Origin: Holosporaceae bacterium | GTDB lineage: Bacteria; Pseudomonadota; Alphaproteobacteria; UBA3830 | DNA: 6,676 bases | NCBI GenBank assembly: GCA_031265715.1 | Contig: JAISCG010000009.1 | Span: 1-6,676, forward strand | Reading direction: 5' to 3' | Shown here: piece after piece, positions 5,211 to 6,676 of the stretch | Position numbering within the stretch: position 1 is the first letter of the stretch | How the letters are laid out: every line of letters starts with the position of its first letter | The notes under the pieces: model-generated | Database searches by the model: none | Told to the model about the DNA's origin: nothing | The model's input: only the letters and a program-made list of their open reading frames with translations | Made by a program: the position numbers and the translations under genes

Positions 5211-6374
5211 TTAAATGCTCTGATCTGAAGTAACAGTGTTACCGGGGATTTCACAGATAAATTCTTCAAACGGTCGCAGCTTTTCGAGTATTCCTGCGTA
5301 GAAAGCTGACATTTCAGGAATATTCAGATTTTGAAGATCCCCCAAATAATTCAAAAGATAACCTTTGAAAGTTCTACCAAGGGAAAACTTTATGTTTCCT
5401 TGCGGAAAGGCTGAAGCAAAATAGCTGCCGACAAAGCTTTTAACTAAATTGACGAGAGGATCTTCCAGAGGTTTGTTTCTGAAAGACAGGATAAGAACGG
5501 AGGAAATAAAGCGAAATATATCCTCTTCTCTTTCACCTTTTTTATACATCGCCATATCAATAAAGGTTACATACGAGTTCGCTTGATTAAAAATCATATT
5601 GCCGGTAGATAAATCACCATGCAAAAAATCACAAAGCAGAGGATTATCGTCAACAGCGCCAATTTTGTGAAACTCAGCGACTCGTTCACCAAGGGTCCGA
5701 AAAACGGTAAGTAGCTGATCATTCAGACTTTCTTTTTTAATTGCGCGTTTCAGCAAATCAGATATCGATTCTCCCTCTGCTCTTTCCATAAACAACAGCA
5801 GTGATTGTTCTCCCTCTAAAACCGGACGGAGTATTTGACTTGTAGAAGATAAAAAACAATTATAAGGACCAAATGATCCTCGATCTGTCTTTTCTCCATC
5901 AATAGATCTGACATCACCGAATTCCCGGCGCACCCACAGTTTTTCTCTAAGGCTTGGCTCAAGTGTACAAAAATGGGTCGGCACTATAATTTTGATGCGA
6001 CTCATGTCATAGGATCTTTCTTGCATAAATATCCGAATGTCGTGAGCGGAATGCGCTTCTCTTGCCGCATCAGACTTAAGAGATTTTATTATATACTTCG
6101 GCGTCAAACGTGTATCTGCATCTGCCGAAACCGAAACTTCCAATATCGACGATTTGTTGGAATCATACTTTGTTTGTTTAACAGTTATGGTAGCATCTCG
6201 TCCCTCTATTGTTTTTACGCATTCAGACGCAAAATCACCAATTACCCCATCATTAACAAATATCGGAATCTTCGCGACACTGTTGGAAAAATAAAAATAC
6301 CCGATTCCGACCATCGCAGAACAATTACTGAAACAACAAGCAAAAAGAGCCAATCCGCATAAAATTCTTTTCAT
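5211..6374 (-). CDS. Exported APH/choline-kinase-like phosphotransferase
   Basis: This 387-residue protein has an N-terminal signal peptide: KR, a hydrophobic core of residues 4-15, and a possible cleavage after NCSA at residue 20. A kinase-like fold follows. YIIKSLK (94-100) is a candidate beta-3 strand with Lys97; MERAEGESISDLL (196-208) resembles the hinge; HGDLSTGN (252-259) is the Brenner/catalytic loop with Asp254 and Asn259; IDMA (272-275) supplies the Mg-binding Asp273; and EEDIFRF follows, as in APH, choline and AarF-type kinases. The substrate is unknown. The start at 6374 is preferred over an in-frame ATG at 6395, because GGGGAG lies 6 bases upstream of it and the signal peptide then begins MKRIL. 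The gene is monocistronic, convergent with folC, beside an IS30 remnant, and slightly A/T-richer by eye than its neighbours, which may indicate acquisition. The cysteine pair in the signal region does not form a good lipobox. The fold call is good; the exported location is an inference. Confidence 0.8.
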   Translation of the reverse strand: MKRILCGLALFACCFSNCSAMVGIGYFYFSNSVAKIPIFVNDGVIGDFASECVKTIEGRDATITVKQTKYDSNKSSILEVSVSADADTRLTPKYIIKSLKSDAAREAHSAHDIRIFMQERSYDMSRIKIIVPTHFCTLEPSLREKLWVRREFGDVRSIDGEKTDRGSFGPYNCFLSSTSQILRPVLEGEQSLLLFMERAEGESISDLLKRAIKKESLNDQLLTVFRTLGERVAEFHKIGAVDDNPLLCDFLHGDLSTGNMIFNQANSYVTFIDMAMYKKGEREEDIFRFISSVLILSFRNKPLEDPLVNLVKSFVGSYFASAFPQGNIKFSLGRTFKGYLLNYLGDLQNLNIPEMSAFYAGILEKLRPFEEFICEIPGNTVTSDQSI

Positions 6375-6416
6375 AATATTCTCCCCATTCTTCATAAAAT
6401 TACAAATAACACTGTC

Positions 6417-6445
6417 TATTTAGTGCACATTTAAACAATTGTCAA
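6417..6445 (-). promoter_or_regulatory. Sigma-70-type promoter of the kinase-like gene
   Basis: On the minus strand a perfect -35 box TTGACA (6445-6440) is followed after exactly 17 bases by TAAATA (6422-6417), a weak -10 box. The start point would be near 6410, giving a leader of about 36 bases with the GGGGAG ribosome binding site. A GTGCAC palindrome (6423-6428) sits directly beside the -10 box and could be an operator. The -10 is only a 3-of-6 match, so the call rests on the -35 box, the spacing and the position. Confidence 0.55.
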
Positions 6446-6603
6446 CTTTTTATTTACGCAGTTAGTGGAATACGTGGTCATTTAATTATTGACTGAAAGG
6501 AGACCGACATATTTCGAGGTGCTCATTAAGCCATATTTTATTATAGGAAAACGCCGAAAAGTATCGTACACTTAGGTCTATGATGAGAAATAGGTTATAG
6601 TTT

Positions 6604-6676
6604 ATGCTTACCGTCAAAGAAGTCGAAGCGAAAGCCCGCATGCTCGAAGATCAGAATTATGAATTTAGGGCATTCT
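6604..6676 (+). CDS. Start of an unidentified gene (3' end outside window)
   Basis: An ATG at 6604 opens a frame that continues to the window edge (24 complete codons), beginning MLTVKEVEAKARMLEDQNYEF. The piece is charged and helical in character, rich in Glu and Lys, with no signal peptide. A weak AGG (6592-6594) lies 9 bases upstream. Upstream ATGs at 6580 and 6583 reach a stop after a few codons in another frame. It is transcribed divergently from the kinase-like gene, across a 229-base gap. Too little is visible to name the family. Confidence 0.55.
   Translation, partial: MLTVKEVEAKARMLEDQNYEFRAF

Overview
The window looks like a chromosomal segment of a host-associated alphaproteobacterium, most plausibly an intracellular lineage such as Holosporales or Rickettsiales (inference). 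Alphaproteobacterial signs are a DUF2948 protein, an UPF0434 protein with the alphaproteobacterial form of its N-terminal motif, and an alpha/beta hydrolase of the HPNPxxGG(T) type. The host-associated lifestyle is suggested by decayed mobile DNA between housekeeping genes and by a kinase-fold protein with an export signal. No species can be named from the sequence alone.

Layout. At 1-732 are the last 179 codons of rho (transcription terminator) and a 59-codon UPF0434 gene 12 bases behind it. After a 203-base gap, an alpha/beta hydrolase (936-1592) and tyrS (1612-2874) lie 19 bases apart and are probably co-transcribed. A tRNA-Asn(GUU) gene with an encoded CCA end follows (2930-3004), then a plausible intrinsic terminator (3036-3063), then a DUF2948 gene (3103-3525). 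The 337-base gap 3526-3862 is not empty. A roughly 145-base MITE-like element with imperfect 17-base terminal inverted repeats starts at the base after the DUF2948 stop codon. Two diverged copies of a REP-like palindrome follow, exactly 50 bases apart. folC (3863-5089) comes next with a good ribosome binding site.

Between folC and the convergent minus-strand gene lie a short piece of an IS30-family transposase C-terminus (minus strand, ending where folC ends) and a strong G/C-rich stem-loop. The minus-strand gene (6374-5211) encodes a 387-residue protein with a Sec-type signal peptide followed by an APH/choline-kinase-like fold that keeps its ATP/Mg motifs. It has its own promoter, with a perfect TTGACA box and 17-base spacing. 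A further plus-strand gene starts at 6604 and runs off the window.

How it fits together: rho, UPF0434, tyrS, tRNA-Asn and folC are core informational or metabolic functions (termination, aminoacylation, asparagine decoding, folate polyglutamylation). The accessory content is the three repeat or insertion-sequence remnants and the exported kinase-like protein, which sits next to the IS30 remnant. That protein is the best candidate for new biology here, because ATP-dependent phosphotransferases have no obvious ATP source in a periplasm. A role outside the bacterium, for example in a host cell, is therefore worth testing.
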